Below, in pieces: positions 8,018 to 16,592 of a stretch of 64,000 bases of DNA. Below the pieces are notes generated by a model. The model saw nothing but the letters and a program-made list of their open reading frames with translations, had not been told where the DNA came from and ran no database searches. The stretch lies in NCBI RefSeq assembly GCF_000341085.1, contig NZ_ANBA01000002.1:1-64000 (forward strand). The letters run 5' to 3'. The translations under genes were made by a program, and so were the position numbers. This DNA comes from Nocardiopsis ganjiahuensis DSM 45031 (GTDB lineage: Bacteria; Actinomycetota; Actinomycetes; Streptosporangiales; Streptosporangiaceae). Within the stretch, counting starts at the first letter, position 1, and every line of letters begins with the position of its first letter.

Positions 8018-8731
8018 TCAGTTCTGGTTCACCGGCCATGTCGCCGCTGGATCACAGTGTTCCGGGCAGGCCATCAGGTAGACCTCGTTGCCCAGGAACA
8101 GTCCGTAGTGGCCATGTCCACCACCATCGGGCTGCTCCGGCTGGCCCGGGGCAACGGCGAACTCCATGCTCTCCGGGACCTGGCACACGTACACCAGTTC
8201 AGCACCGCACGCGCACCGGTGACGCTCGGGATCTTGCGCCCACGAGGGCGTTCCGCCCACCTTGAAGATCTGGGCGCCCTTGCCCCGCTCGCTGAGAGTC
8301 TCCGTGAAGGCCCGCAACGTCAGCGGCAGAGCACGCAAGAACGGCTCGGGATCCGCCCACGGTTTCGCTGCCCGGCTCTGGAGCAGCACACGCCAGAACG
8401 GCCGGTCCTCGCCGGCGTAGGGAGCGTCCCAGTACTCGGGCACGATCCGACCGTCCTCGGACGTGTCCGGGATCGCGGCTTCCTCGTGTGTACGGCAGTG
8501 GAAGAGCAACAGGTGGTCCCCGCCGAAGGGCCCCAGGTCCAGGGGCAGGTCGAGCTGGAAGAACAACACCAACCGCTCGCCGCAGAAGCACTCGGGCCAC
8601 TCCTGGCCCTCGTCGAGGAAGGGCCAGCCACCGATCGAGTTCCGCGCCGGTCGCTCCAACACCTCACTGCCGACATCGACCGCGTACGCGGGAAACACTT
8701 CTTCGGGCTGCCTTGGATCAGATTCGAGCAC
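8018..8731 (-). CDS. YwqG/DUF1963-like protein (second copy type)
   Basis: 237 residues from GTG at 8731. It has the same architecture as the plus-strand gene at 6553: an N-terminal IGGWPFLDEGQEWP, an LVLFFQLDLPLDLGPF strand, then KVGGTPSWAQDP and CACGAELVYVCQVP. The paired cysteines again suggest a zinc knuckle. Similarity between the two is at family level only, so they are not a recent duplication. The gene starts about 17 bases from the second 1152/8748 repeat copy. No toxin partner is visible; role unknown. Confidence 0.72.
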   Translation of the reverse strand: MLESDPRQPEEVFPAYAVDVGSEVLERPARNSIGGWPFLDEGQEWPECFCGERLVLFFQLDLPLDLGPFGGDHLLLFHCRTHEEAAIPDTSEDGRIVPEYWDAPYAGEDRPFWRVLLQSRAAKPWADPEPFLRALPLTLRAFTETLSERGKGAQIFKVGGTPSWAQDPERHRCACGAELVYVCQVPESMEFAVAPGQPEQPDGGGHGHYGLFLGNEVYLMACPEHCDPAATWPVNQN

Positions 8732-8747
8732 CGGACCACTCTAGAGC

Positions 8748-8806
8748 GGACCTTTGATCCGATGGTCCACCGGCCCCGGCCGCAAGGAAACCCCAGTCCA
8801 GGATGG
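8748..8806 (+). repeat. Diverged direct repeat, copy 2
   Basis: GGACCTTTGATCC, GATGGTCCAC, then GGAAACCCCAGTCCAG: same order and orientation as at 1152-1212. It could be the far boundary of a decayed element whose integrase remnant adjoins copy 1, or just a dispersed intergenic repeat. Confidence 0.5.
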
Positions 8807-9348
8807 CGCACCCGCATCCTCGACACAGGCTTCTTTCGTCTCCGCAGCGCACATCAATCGGCGTCTGCTATTCGCAGAATTTGGTGGACCACTCGAAAAG
8901 GTGAACACGACAGCGAATCGCATTTCTTCCTCCACATGAGGTCGGCACTCGTGGTGTCACGTGTGTCCACCCCGTTGAGGGGCGGGTGCGTTCGGTCCGC
9001 ACCGTCCAGCGCGCGTTATCACCCAGCACGATCGACCTGACCTGGTCTCCTAGGTCCATCCCCGGCTCGGGTCTCCGGTGGTGCTGATGTGGTCAACCGC
9101 TTCTCGCACACCCTGCGCCGGGTGAGCCGTGAGTCGGCCGGGCGGGCTGCGGGGGCGGGCGCGTACCCCCGACGAAAGTCGGTGCCGCGCACCGACCATG
9201 GCGACGCCGCTCCCCGAACCCGTGCCTTCGAAGGCGTCGACCGGAACGTCCCACCGGTGGATGCTCCGGCCGGTGCCCCGCTCCTAGCGTGGACAACGTC
9301 CCCGACGGCCGAGAGACGGGCCGCCGTCCGAGCAGAGAGGCAACGATC
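8807..9348. other. Gene-free stretch
   Basis: No supportable gene between the second repeat copy and the small membrane protein at 9349. Open frames here are short and lack ribosome sites. The promoter of the 9349 gene should be within 9250-9340; a TAGCGT at about 9287 may be its -10 box. Confidence 0.35.
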
Positions 9349-9600
9349 ATGACCCTGGCGAACCCACTGGCCGACATCCCTCAGGAGACCTACTTCGGGC
9401 TCGGATTCGCGGTGCTGTTCGTGGCCGGTCTCCTGGCGGTGATCGGGCTGGTCGTCGCCGCGGTGTTCAGCATCCTCTTCGCGCGGATCGACGGCGGGAT
9501 GAAGGTCGTCTGGCTGGTCTTCGTCGTCATCGCACCCGTGATCGGAGCCCTGCTGTGGTTCCTCGTCGGCCGCAGCCGCACCCCGGTCCGCCACTGGTGA
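9349..9600 (+). CDS. Small membrane protein, PLDc_N type
   Basis: 83 residues from ATG at 9349, preceded by AGAGAGG. Two hydrophobic helices (about residues 13-37 and 48-66) are separated by a short RIDGGMKVVW loop, and the protein ends in a basic tail GRSRTPVRHW. This is the pattern of the phospholipase D nuclease N-terminal domain (PLDc_N) found alone as small actinobacterial membrane proteins. No enzymatic residues are present. Function unknown. Confidence 0.75.
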   Translation: MTLANPLADIPQETYFGLGFAVLFVAGLLAVIGLVVAAVFSILFARIDGGMKVVWLVFVVIAPVIGALLWFLVGRSRTPVRHW

Positions 9601-9624
9601 CGCCCCCGGGCCGGCCCGGGGGCG
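9601..9624. terminator. Perfect palindromic terminator
   Basis: CGCCCCCGGGCC followed directly by its reverse complement, right after the stop of the small membrane protein and before the convergent SDR gene; serves both. Confidence 0.65.
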
Positions 9625-9693
9625 CCTACCGGCGCGGCTTCGGCGAAACCTGACGCGAGCGGCACGAGACGGCTCCGCCCTGTCCGTCCGGGA

Positions 9694-10428
9694 TCACCAG
9701 GGGACGGCGCCCTCGTCGTCGAAGAAGCCGCCGCGTGGTCCGTCATCCGGCAGGGTGGCGAGCCGGATCGCGATCGCGGCGCCCTGTTCGGGTGTGCGCG
9801 GCGCGTTGAAACCGGTGAAGTCGGTCGCGACGTAGCCGGGGCAGGCGGCGTTCACGATGACGTTCGTGTCGGCGAGTTCGCGGGCGTACTGTGCCGTGAT
9901 GCTGTTGAGCATCGACTTGGACGGTGCGTACGCGGCCAGGACCGGTCCGGTCCGCAGCGTCAGCGAGCCCATGTTGCTCGACATGTTGACGATGCGCGGC
10001 GAGTCCGCGCGGCGCAGCAGCGGGAGTACCGCGTTGGTGACCCGGACCACCCCGAACACGTTCGTGTCCAGGACGGCACGGAGCACGTCGAGGTCGAGTG
10101 TGGACGGGTCCTGCGCCCCGCCGTCGGTGCGTCCGGAGACGCCCGCGTTGTTGACGAGCACGTCGAGCCTTCCCGCTGTGTGCTCGACGGTCTTCGCCGC
10201 CGCGGCGACGCTGTCGTCGGAGGTGACGTCCAGGGCGACCCCGAAGGCGTCGACGCCCGTGCCGCGCAGGCGTTCGACGGCCTCCTCCCGCCTGGCGCCG
10301 TCCCGTGCGCCCACCGCGACCGTGAATCCGATCGATCCGAGGCCCTGGGCGACGGCAAAGCCGATTCCCTTGTTCGCACCGGTGATCAGCGCGGTCTTCG
10401 TTTCCCTTGTGTCGTTCACACGGTCCAT
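9694..10428 (-). CDS. SDR-family NAD(P)-dependent oxidoreductase
   Basis: 244 residues from ATG at 10428. Classical short-chain dehydrogenase: cofactor motif TGANKGIG near residue 14, NNAG near 88, catalytic Ser in IVNMSSNMGS, YAPSK supplying the Tyr-x-x-x-Lys pair, and CPGYVATD. TGANKGIG is the form seen in carbonyl-reductase-like members that use NADPH. Substrate unknown. It is divergent from a LysR regulator with 82 bases between, the usual arrangement for a regulator and its target. Confidence 0.9.
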   Translation of the reverse strand: MDRVNDTRETKTALITGANKGIGFAVAQGLGSIGFTVAVGARDGARREEAVERLRGTGVDAFGVALDVTSDDSVAAAAKTVEHTAGRLDVLVNNAGVSGRTDGGAQDPSTLDLDVLRAVLDTNVFGVVRVTNAVLPLLRRADSPRIVNMSSNMGSLTLRTGPVLAAYAPSKSMLNSITAQYARELADTNVIVNAACPGYVATDFTGFNAPRTPEQGAAIAIRLATLPDDGPRGGFFDDEGAVPW

Positions 10429-10473
10429 GCTCGTGAGTCGCACGGTCGTTGTCCAAGACTGGTTCGGCAAGCT

Positions 10474-10510
10474 CTGATACCGGCCCGGTATCAGGCGGTA
10501 GGCTCCGCCT
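10474..10510 (+). promoter_or_regulatory. LysR operator and leaderless promoter
   Basis: A perfect dyad with 10-base arms, CTGATACCGG (10474-10483) and CCGGTATCAG (10485-10494), one base apart. It lies just before a -10 box TAGGCT (10499-10504), which is six bases from the GTG at 10511. The regulator gene is therefore probably transcribed without a leader, and the dyad overlaps its -35 region, fitting autoregulation and control of the divergent SDR. Confidence 0.6.
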
Positions 10511-11392
10511 GTGGACCATCTCGAAACCCGCGAGCTCCGGTACTTCGTGGCCGTCGCCGAGGAACTGCACTTCGGCCGTGCCGCGGTTCGGCTCGGGATC
10601 GCGCAACCGCCGCTCTCACGTGCGATCCGCCAGTTGGAGCACCGGCTCGGTGTCCGACTCCTGGACCGCGACCGCCGTGGCGCGGCGCTCACCGGCGCCG
10701 GCGAGGTGCTGCTCCGGGAGGCGCGGGCGGCCCTCGACGCGGTCGCGGCCGCCGCGCGTCGGACACAGCGGGCCGGGGACTCGAAGCGGCCGCTGGTGCT
10801 GGTGACGAAGGCCGGCGCCTCTCACGAGCTCCTGCAACGCCTCCTCGGCGTGCTGGCGGACGAGCCCGGCGCACCACCGGTCGAGGTCCTTCTGTGCGAG
10901 GTCGGTGAGCAGGCCCGGCTCCTGCGCGACGGGAGTGCCGACGTGGCCCTCATGCACCGGCCGTTCGACGACCTCACCGGGTTCGACACCGAGGACCTCC
11001 TGGTCGAGGGCCAGATCGCACTTCTTCCGGCCGGGCATCCGCTCGCCTCGCGCGACCAGCTCACACTGGCGGAGGTCCGCGATGTACCCGGCCTGCCGAT
11101 CGCCCGTTGGCCCCGGCTCGACGGGTCCTATCCGGACGGGCCCGGACCGCAGGTGCGCACCCAGTCGCAGCTCGCCCAGCTCGTGGCGCTCGGCAGGACA
11201 CTGCTGGTCATCCCCGCCTCCAGCCGCGCCTGGCAGTGGCCCGACCACGTCGCGGTGCCCGTCGTGGACGCACCGGAGGCCACCACGGTGATCGCGTGGC
11301 CGCCCAGCAGCCGCTCCCGGGAAGTGGCGTCACTCGTCCGCTCGGCAGCCGGGCTCCGCGGCACCGCGCCGCCTGTTCATCCGCCGGGGTGA
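10511..11392 (+). CDS. LysR-family transcriptional regulator
   Basis: 293 residues from GTG at 10511. The N-terminal winged helix is typical: ELRYFVAVAEELHFGRAAVRL, PPLSRAIRQLEHRLGVRLLDR, then the linker helix. A LysR substrate-binding domain follows from about residue 90 (PLVLVTKAG ... DVALMHRPFDDL). No leader RNA seems to exist; a -10 box lies six bases upstream. Likely controls the divergent SDR at 9694. Confidence 0.92.
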   Translation: MDHLETRELRYFVAVAEELHFGRAAVRLGIAQPPLSRAIRQLEHRLGVRLLDRDRRGAALTGAGEVLLREARAALDAVAAAARRTQRAGDSKRPLVLVTKAGASHELLQRLLGVLADEPGAPPVEVLLCEVGEQARLLRDGSADVALMHRPFDDLTGFDTEDLLVEGQIALLPAGHPLASRDQLTLAEVRDVPGLPIARWPRLDGSYPDGPGPQVRTQSQLAQLVALGRTLLVIPASSRAWQWPDHVAVPVVDAPEATTVIAWPPSSRSREVASLVRSAAGLRGTAPPVHPPG

Positions 11393-11440
11393 ACTGGGAA
11401 ACCATGGGAAAGGGCTCTGGAATTGACGGGGAGCGACGAA

Positions 11441-11911
11441 ATGGACGAATGGCGCTCGCTGGTGGAACTGGAGCAGGAGGTCGCTCGGCGCCGTGCCGAG
11501 GTGAACCGCCTGCCCTCACGCCCTGAGATCCTGACGGGGGCGTTGCTCAACGGTTCGGTCTGGGATCGCTCTGTCGCCCTGGAGTTTCTGCGCGACTTTC
11601 CTGAGGATGTTCCCCGGCTGCTCGAGATCCTTGTCGACCTGTCGTTGTCGCCGGGGTGGCTGAAGCAGGCCGGCGAAGCGATCCGTGCGGCCCGTCAGGA
11701 CATCTCACCCTCCCGATTCGTCGAGGTGGCCAGGAGGGCTACAGGCCGTGAGGATGTCGAGGACTACCGATCGGTCTGCTGCGTGCTGGCCGATGTCGGA
11801 GCATGGCAGGCCTTGGGGGTTGTGGTCGAGCAGGCCTCGGGGAGCAGGGATCCCGCGATCCGGGAAATCGCTCAGGACTTCTCGGAGAACTACGGGAAGA
11901 TGATTTCCTGA
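11441..11911 (+). CDS. Hypothetical helical protein
   Basis: 156 residues from ATG at 11441; GGGGAG at 11428-11433 favours this start over an upstream TTG. The sequence is helical with repeated Leu-rich segments (SVALEFLRDFPEDVPRLLEIL, then ILVDLSLSP, SVCCVLADVGAWQALGVVVEQA), suggesting a HEAT- or armadillo-like fold. No enzymatic motif. Such small helical proteins are common as immunity or adaptor proteins in actinomycetes, but nothing here proves that. Stands alone between LysR and the ABC exporter. Confidence 0.7.
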   Translation: MDEWRSLVELEQEVARRRAEVNRLPSRPEILTGALLNGSVWDRSVALEFLRDFPEDVPRLLEILVDLSLSPGWLKQAGEAIRAARQDISPSRFVEVARRATGREDVEDYRSVCCVLADVGAWQALGVVVEQASGSRDPAIREIAQDFSENYGKMIS

Positions 11912-12228
11912 GTCGCGCTCCGCCTCCGGTCGGCAGGGAATGCCCCTGGACCTGGTTTCCGCTCGGCCCCGCTGCGTCTCCTCGTCCGTACAGACGCACT
12001 CCGCCCCGATGAACACCCGAAAGGTGTGCCTGGATTTCGCTTGTCCTTCGAGGCGCCTGACCCCTACGGCTGGTTCCGCATAAATGACTTGACCCCCCAC
12101 TGGGACCGGGGATAGGTTCCACACCGCCGATCCGCTGCGGCGCTGATCCGCCATGCCTGTCTTTTCCGATACCGGTACCCCTTCAAGGCGGTCTTCCTCC
12201 GAATCGCCGTCCGACACAGGAAAGGCTG
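11912..12228. other. Intergenic region with ABC-exporter promoter
   Basis: 317 bases without a supportable gene. It holds the promoter at 12089-12118. No peptide gene that could be the exporter's cargo is visible between the promoter and the exporter start. Confidence 0.4.
12089..12118 (+). promoter_or_regulatory. Promoter of ABC exporter operon
   Basis: TTGACC at 12089-12094, an 18-base spacer and TAGGTT at 12113-12118. The spacer has an imperfect dyad (CCCCCCAC / CCGGGG), so a regulator could bind between the boxes. The leader to the GTG at 12229 would be about 105 bases. Confidence 0.5.
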
Positions 12229-14133
12229 GTGCACAGGGTGTCCGACCCTGCCCCCGACGAACCTGTCCCCGACAGAAGGGGAAACCCGGGAAAGCGCAGC
12301 CCGACGGTCCTGCTCAGAGCACGGAGGGAATGGGTTTTCTTCGCCACCCTGTGGCGGTCCCGTCCGGGGCTGACGGCCCTGTGGTGGGCCCTGATCGTGT
12401 TCCAGGGGGTCCTTCCCGCCGCCTTCGTGGTGGCGGTCGGGGTGCTCATCGGCGCCGTGGCCGACAACGGCCCCCTGCTGACACCGCTGCTGCTGATCGG
12501 CGCCGTCTTCGTCCTGATGCAGGTCCTGACACCGCTGCAGAACCAGGTCGGCTCGCTGCTGGGCTCGTACGTCTCCGACCGGCTGCACGACCGCCTGCTC
12601 GTGGCCGCGGGCGCCCCCGAGGGTGTCGCGCACCTGGAGAACCGTGCGCACATGGACGAGCTGACCTCCGCCCGGGACTTCGACCTCGGGATGACCGGTC
12701 CTCCCCTGCACCTGTCCATGGGCATCATCGCGGGCGGCCTGGTGGAGGCGGTCTCGGGTCTGGCGCAGGCCGTGGTCCTGGCCGCCTACGCGTGGTGGGC
12801 GCCGTTCCTGGTGGGCGGCGCCTGGCTCTCCACCCACTGGCTGCTCCGCGAGAGCTCGCAGTGGGACCGCAACACGGGGGAGGTCCTGGACGCCCAGCGC
12901 CGCGCCGAGTACTCCTACCGGCTGGCGGTGGACTCCCCCGCCGCCAAGGAGATCCGGCTCTTCGGCCTCGCGAGCTGGTTGACCGACCGCTTCGCCTCGG
13001 ACCGCCGGACCCTCGTCGAACTGCGATGGCACGCCACCCGGCTGCGGCAGAAGCCGATGCGCTGGGCCGTGGTGGTCCTGGCGGTCTCGGGAGGGCTGTT
13101 CTTCTGGTCCCTGGGACGGGACGCCGCCTCGGGCGCCGTCGGTCTGGGCCAGGTGAGCACCTTCGCCTACGCGGCGGTGGGTGCGAGCGCGCTGGCCTTC
13201 GGCGGGCTGAACTGGGCCCTGTCCCTGGCCGCCGACGGGGTCGCGTCGGTGCTACGTGTGGAGGGGACGATGTCCTCGGGCAGCGCGGTCCGCGGCGTGG
13301 TCTCCGGGCAGACCCCGGCCGAGGGGATGCCGGCGGTCGGGATCAGGTTCCGCGACGTGGCCTTCACCTACCCCGGTATGTCGAAGCCGGTCCTGGACGG
13401 CCTCGACCTCACCGTCCCGGCCGGGAGCTCGCTGGCCGTGGTCGGGGTCAACGGCGCCGGGAAGTCGACCCTGGTCAAGCTCCTGTGCCGCCTCTACGAT
13501 CCGGTCTCGGGAAGGATCGAGGTCGACGGCACGGACCTCAGGGACCTGGACCTGGAGTCCTGGCGCCGCCGGACCAGCGCGATCTTCCAGGACTTCGTCC
13601 GCTACGAGCTCTCCCTCAGGGACAACGTGGCGCCGCTGGGCGCCGCCCCCGAGGAGGTGATCGAGGCCCTGACCACGGCGGGCGCCGCGGACCTGCGCGG
13701 CCTCGACCGGATCCTCTCCCCCGGATACGAGAACGGCACCGACCTGTCCGGAGGGCAGTGGCAGCGTGTCGCCCTGGCCCGGGTCCTGCACGCCGTGAAC
13801 CGGGGAGCCGGGGTGATCGTCCTGGACGAGCCCACCGCCCAGCTGGACGTACGCGGCGAGGCAGAGGTCTTCGACCGCGTCCTGGAGGCCACCCGGGGGT
13901 GCACGACCGTCCTCATCTCCCACCGCTTCTCCACGGTCCGCCGCGCCGACCGGATCTGCGTCATCGACCGGGGCCGGGTCGTGGAACTCGGGAGCCACGA
14001 CGAACTCATGGCCCTCGGGGGCACCTACAGACGGCTCTTCGAGCTCCAGGCCGCACGGTTCGACGACGGCACACCGCTCGACGCGAACACGCGGTTCGAC
14101 GACGAACAGGACGGAGCCGACCGTGCCGGCTGA
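12229..14133 (+). CDS. ABC exporter half-transporter, first subunit
   Basis: 634 residues from GTG at 12229 (AGGAAAGG just upstream). An N-terminal domain with about six membrane helices (residues ~45-330) precedes an ATPase domain: Walker A GVNGAGKST near residue 407, the signature LSGGQ near 507, Walker B VIVLDEPTAQLD near 530 and the switch histidine in SHRFSTV near 565. All ATPase residues are present. The next gene overlaps by 11 bases and encodes a similar protein, so the two should form a heterodimer at the cytoplasmic membrane. This subtype is often found with peptide natural products, but no precursor gene is nearby; cargo unknown. Confidence 0.9.
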   Translation: MHRVSDPAPDEPVPDRRGNPGKRSPTVLLRARREWVFFATLWRSRPGLTALWWALIVFQGVLPAAFVVAVGVLIGAVADNGPLLTPLLLIGAVFVLMQVLTPLQNQVGSLLGSYVSDRLHDRLLVAAGAPEGVAHLENRAHMDELTSARDFDLGMTGPPLHLSMGIIAGGLVEAVSGLAQAVVLAAYAWWAPFLVGGAWLSTHWLLRESSQWDRNTGEVLDAQRRAEYSYRLAVDSPAAKEIRLFGLASWLTDRFASDRRTLVELRWHATRLRQKPMRWAVVVLAVSGGLFFWSLGRDAASGAVGLGQVSTFAYAAVGASALAFGGLNWALSLAADGVASVLRVEGTMSSGSAVRGVVSGQTPAEGMPAVGIRFRDVAFTYPGMSKPVLDGLDLTVPAGSSLAVVGVNGAGKSTLVKLLCRLYDPVSGRIEVDGTDLRDLDLESWRRRTSAIFQDFVRYELSLRDNVAPLGAAPEEVIEALTTAGAADLRGLDRILSPGYENGTDLSGGQWQRVALARVLHAVNRGAGVIVLDEPTAQLDVRGEAEVFDRVLEATRGCTTVLISHRFSTVRRADRICVIDRGRVVELGSHDELMALGGTYRRLFELQAARFDDGTPLDANTRFDDEQDGADRAG

Positions 14134-15922
14134 GGACCACCCCCTCCCCTCCTCCTGGCGGGGCCTGCGCCGTACGCTGCGCCTGGGCTGGAGCGCCTCC
14201 CCCGGGCTCATCGCCGTCGCGTTCGCCACGACGGTCGGCGCCGCCCTGCCCGACGTCCTGATCGCCGCCGCCCTGGCGCTGCTCGCCGACGCCGTGCTCT
14301 CCGGGAACCAGGCCGGCGTGGTCGCCGCCGCCGTGCTCCTGGGCGCGCTGGCGGTCACGAGCTGGCTGCTGCGGCTGTTGAGCGAGCGGGCCAACCGGCG
14401 CTTCGCCGACCGCGCCGCGGTGTTCATGGAGGCGCACGTGGTCCGGCTCCAGAGCGGTATCCCCTCCCTGGAGCACCACGAACGCCCCTCCTACGTCAAC
14501 CGCGCCCAGCTCGTCCGCGACCACGCGGACACGTTGAGCGAGGTCTACCAGTACCTGTTCCAGGCGGTCGGCGCCGTCCTGCGCCTGGTTCTGACCGTCT
14601 CCCTGCTGATGACCGTCCACCCCCTGCTGGGCCTGCTGGGCCTGTTCGCCGTGCCCATCGCCCTGGTCTCCCACTGGCGCGGAGGGGCCGAACACACCCT
14701 GGAGGAGCGGCTCGGCCACCACGAGCGGCTGGCCCGGCACCTCTTCCTGCTGGGCACGAACGCCTCCCCCGGGCGCGAACTGCGCGTCTCCCGTACCCGG
14801 GACCGGGTCCGTCAGGGACGGCACCGGGCCTGGGCCGAACGCCACCGTGCCCTGGCCCGGGCCCGCTGGACGACCACCGTGTGGCAGTCGGTCGCGCTCA
14901 CGGTCTTCGGCGGCGCGTTCGCGGGCGCCGTCGCCGCGGTCGCGCTGAACGGCGGTTCGGCGGCCGAGGTCGTCCTCCTGCTCACCGCCGGCAGCCGTCT
15001 GGCCCAGTACCTCGGCGAGACGCTCGGCCAGGTCCACTTCCTGCGCACCATCTGGCTGGAGGGAGGGCGCCGCCTGCTGTGGCTGGAGGAGTTGTCCTCC
15101 CTGGCGGCCGGACGGAGCCCGGCCCCTCCCCCGGACCGGATGCGCTCCGGCATCACCCTGCACGGGGTCTCGTTCACCTACCCCGGAACGGACCGGCGGG
15201 TTCTGGACGACGTCACGCTCCACCTGCCCGCCGGGGCCGTGGTGGCTGTCGTCGGCGAGAACGGCGCGGGCAAGTCCACGCTGGTCAAGCTGCTGGCGAA
15301 GATGTACGAACCCGACTCCGGGCGGATCCTGGTCGACGGCGTCCCCCTCGCGGACGTGCCGGCCGACGCCTGGCGCGAACGGCTCTCGGGTGCCTTCCAG
15401 GACTTCGCGCGTTTCGAGTACCCGCTGCGGCTGTCCGTCGGGGTGGGCGACCTGGCCAGGGCCGAGGACGAGGAGGCCGTCGACCGGGCGGTCGAGCGGG
15501 CCGACGCCCGCACCCTGGTCGAGGGGCTCGACCGGGGGCTGGACACCCAGCTCGGCAACACCTGGGCCGAGGGGGCCGAACTGTCCGAGGGGCAGTGGCA
15601 GAAGGTCGCGCTCGCCCGCGGCTACATGCGCGACCAGCCGCTGCTCCTGCTTCTGGACGAGCCCGCCTCCGCCCTGGACGCCGAGACCGAACACCTGTTG
15701 TTCGAGCGGTACGCCGAGCGCGCCCGGGCCCTCAGGGACCGCGACCGCGTCACGCTCCTGGTCTCGCACCGCTTCTCCACCGTGCGCATGGCCGACCTCA
15801 TCGTCGTGATGGACGGGGCCCGGGTGTGTGAACAGGGCAGCCACGAGGAGCTCGTCGCGCTCGGCGGGCGCTACGCCGAGCTGTACGGGATCCAGGCCCG
15901 CGCCTACCGGACCGCGACGTGA
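14123..15922 (+). CDS. ABC exporter half-transporter, second subunit
   Basis: 599 residues from GTG at 14123, inside the end of the first subunit gene. About six membrane helices (residues ~25-320) are followed by an ATPase domain: Walker A GENGAGKST near 378, Walker B LLLLDEPASALD near 512 and SHRFSTVRMAD near 549. The signature reads LSEGQ, not LSGGQ, a change common in one half of asymmetric heterodimers. The catalytic glutamate after Walker B is kept. Probably pairs with the upstream subunit to export a lipid, drug or peptide; the cargo cannot be inferred. Confidence 0.9.
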   Translation: MPAEDHPLPSSWRGLRRTLRLGWSASPGLIAVAFATTVGAALPDVLIAAALALLADAVLSGNQAGVVAAAVLLGALAVTSWLLRLLSERANRRFADRAAVFMEAHVVRLQSGIPSLEHHERPSYVNRAQLVRDHADTLSEVYQYLFQAVGAVLRLVLTVSLLMTVHPLLGLLGLFAVPIALVSHWRGGAEHTLEERLGHHERLARHLFLLGTNASPGRELRVSRTRDRVRQGRHRAWAERHRALARARWTTTVWQSVALTVFGGAFAGAVAAVALNGGSAAEVVLLLTAGSRLAQYLGETLGQVHFLRTIWLEGGRRLLWLEELSSLAAGRSPAPPPDRMRSGITLHGVSFTYPGTDRRVLDDVTLHLPAGAVVAVVGENGAGKSTLVKLLAKMYEPDSGRILVDGVPLADVPADAWRERLSGAFQDFARFEYPLRLSVGVGDLARAEDEEAVDRAVERADARTLVEGLDRGLDTQLGNTWAEGAELSEGQWQKVALARGYMRDQPLLLLLDEPASALDAETEHLLFERYAERARALRDRDRVTLLVSHRFSTVRMADLIVVMDGARVCEQGSHEELVALGGRYAELYGIQARAYRTAT

Positions 15923-16112
15923 CGGGTGGGTGCCGCCCCTTCCCACAGGCTCCGGCTCGGGGAGGTTTCCGGAACGATCGTCGTGCGTCCCGTTCCGGAG
16001 CTCCGCCCCGGCGGCGGGTCCACCGGGGCACCGGCCCCCGGCCGAGGCGGTCGTGGTCGTCACGGCCCTCGAGCCCTGCCCTTCCAACCCTTGAGGAACA
16101 GGAGATCCACAC

Positions 16113-16499
16113 ATGGCCAGCAGGTTCACCGAGCTCGCGGTCGACTGCGCCGACCCCCGGGAACTCGCCCGGTTCTGGTGCTCGGTCCTCGACTACGAGG
16201 TGCACGACGTGGACGAGGAGGACGGGACCGTCACCATCGGCCCCGCCCCGGACGGTGAGGACCGCTCCGGACCGGTGCCGCCGGTGCTGACGTTCGCGCG
16301 TGTGCCCGAGGGCAAGACGGTCAAGAACCGCCTGCACATCGACGTCGACCCCACCGACCGGGAACAGGACGAGGAGGTCCGCCGGCTGCTCGCCCTGGGC
16401 GCCAGCCACGCCGACGTCGGTCAGGGGGATGCGAGCTGGGTGACCCTGGCCGACCCCGAGGGCAACGAGTTCTGCGTCCTCGCCTCCCGCCGCCCCTGA
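16113..16499 (+). CDS. VOC (glyoxalase-fold) family protein
   Basis: 128 residues from ATG at 16113, preceded by GAGGAACAGGAG. Two beta-alpha-beta-beta-beta modules of the vicinal-oxygen-chelate fold: FTELAVDCADPRELARFW at the start, RLHIDVDPTD in the middle and WVTLADPEGNEFCVL at the end. The histidine in LHIDV and the glutamate in GNEFCVL are possible metal ligands, though many actinobacterial members have no known reaction. Separated from the ABC genes by about 190 bases. Confidence 0.85.
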   Translation: MASRFTELAVDCADPRELARFWCSVLDYEVHDVDEEDGTVTIGPAPDGEDRSGPVPPVLTFARVPEGKTVKNRLHIDVDPTDREQDEEVRRLLALGASHADVGQGDASWVTLADPEGNEFCVLASRRP

Positions 16500-16526
16500 C
16501 CCCCAGGCCCTGTTTTTTGGATCATT

Positions 16527-16575
16527 CCGCGCTCGCGAGCGCGGAGGGCCGCCACCCGGGCGGGTGGCGGCCCTC
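16527..16575. terminator. Double hairpin terminator
   Basis: Two adjacent inverted repeats: CCGCGCTCGCGAGCGCGG (16527-16544), then GAGGGCCGCCACCC / GGGTGGCGGCCCTC (16544-16575). They lie between the convergent VOC and phosphoesterase genes. Confidence 0.75.
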
Positions 16576-16592
16576 CTGTGGGACGGGACCGG

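Noticed and set aside
12120..12228. A precursor peptide gene for the ABC exporter
   Set aside because: The ATG at 12153 opens a frame that runs through the exporter gene as a shadow; no leader-core pattern or ribosome site.
12153..14261. A 702-codon frame overlapping the first ABC subunit in another frame
   Set aside because: Arg/Pro/Gly-rich translation without domains; the ABC frame has complete ATPase motifs.
14123..15922. LSEGQ in the second ABC subunit as an inactivating defect
   Set aside because: Signature variants are common in one half of heterodimeric exporters, and Walker A, catalytic Glu and switch His are intact.
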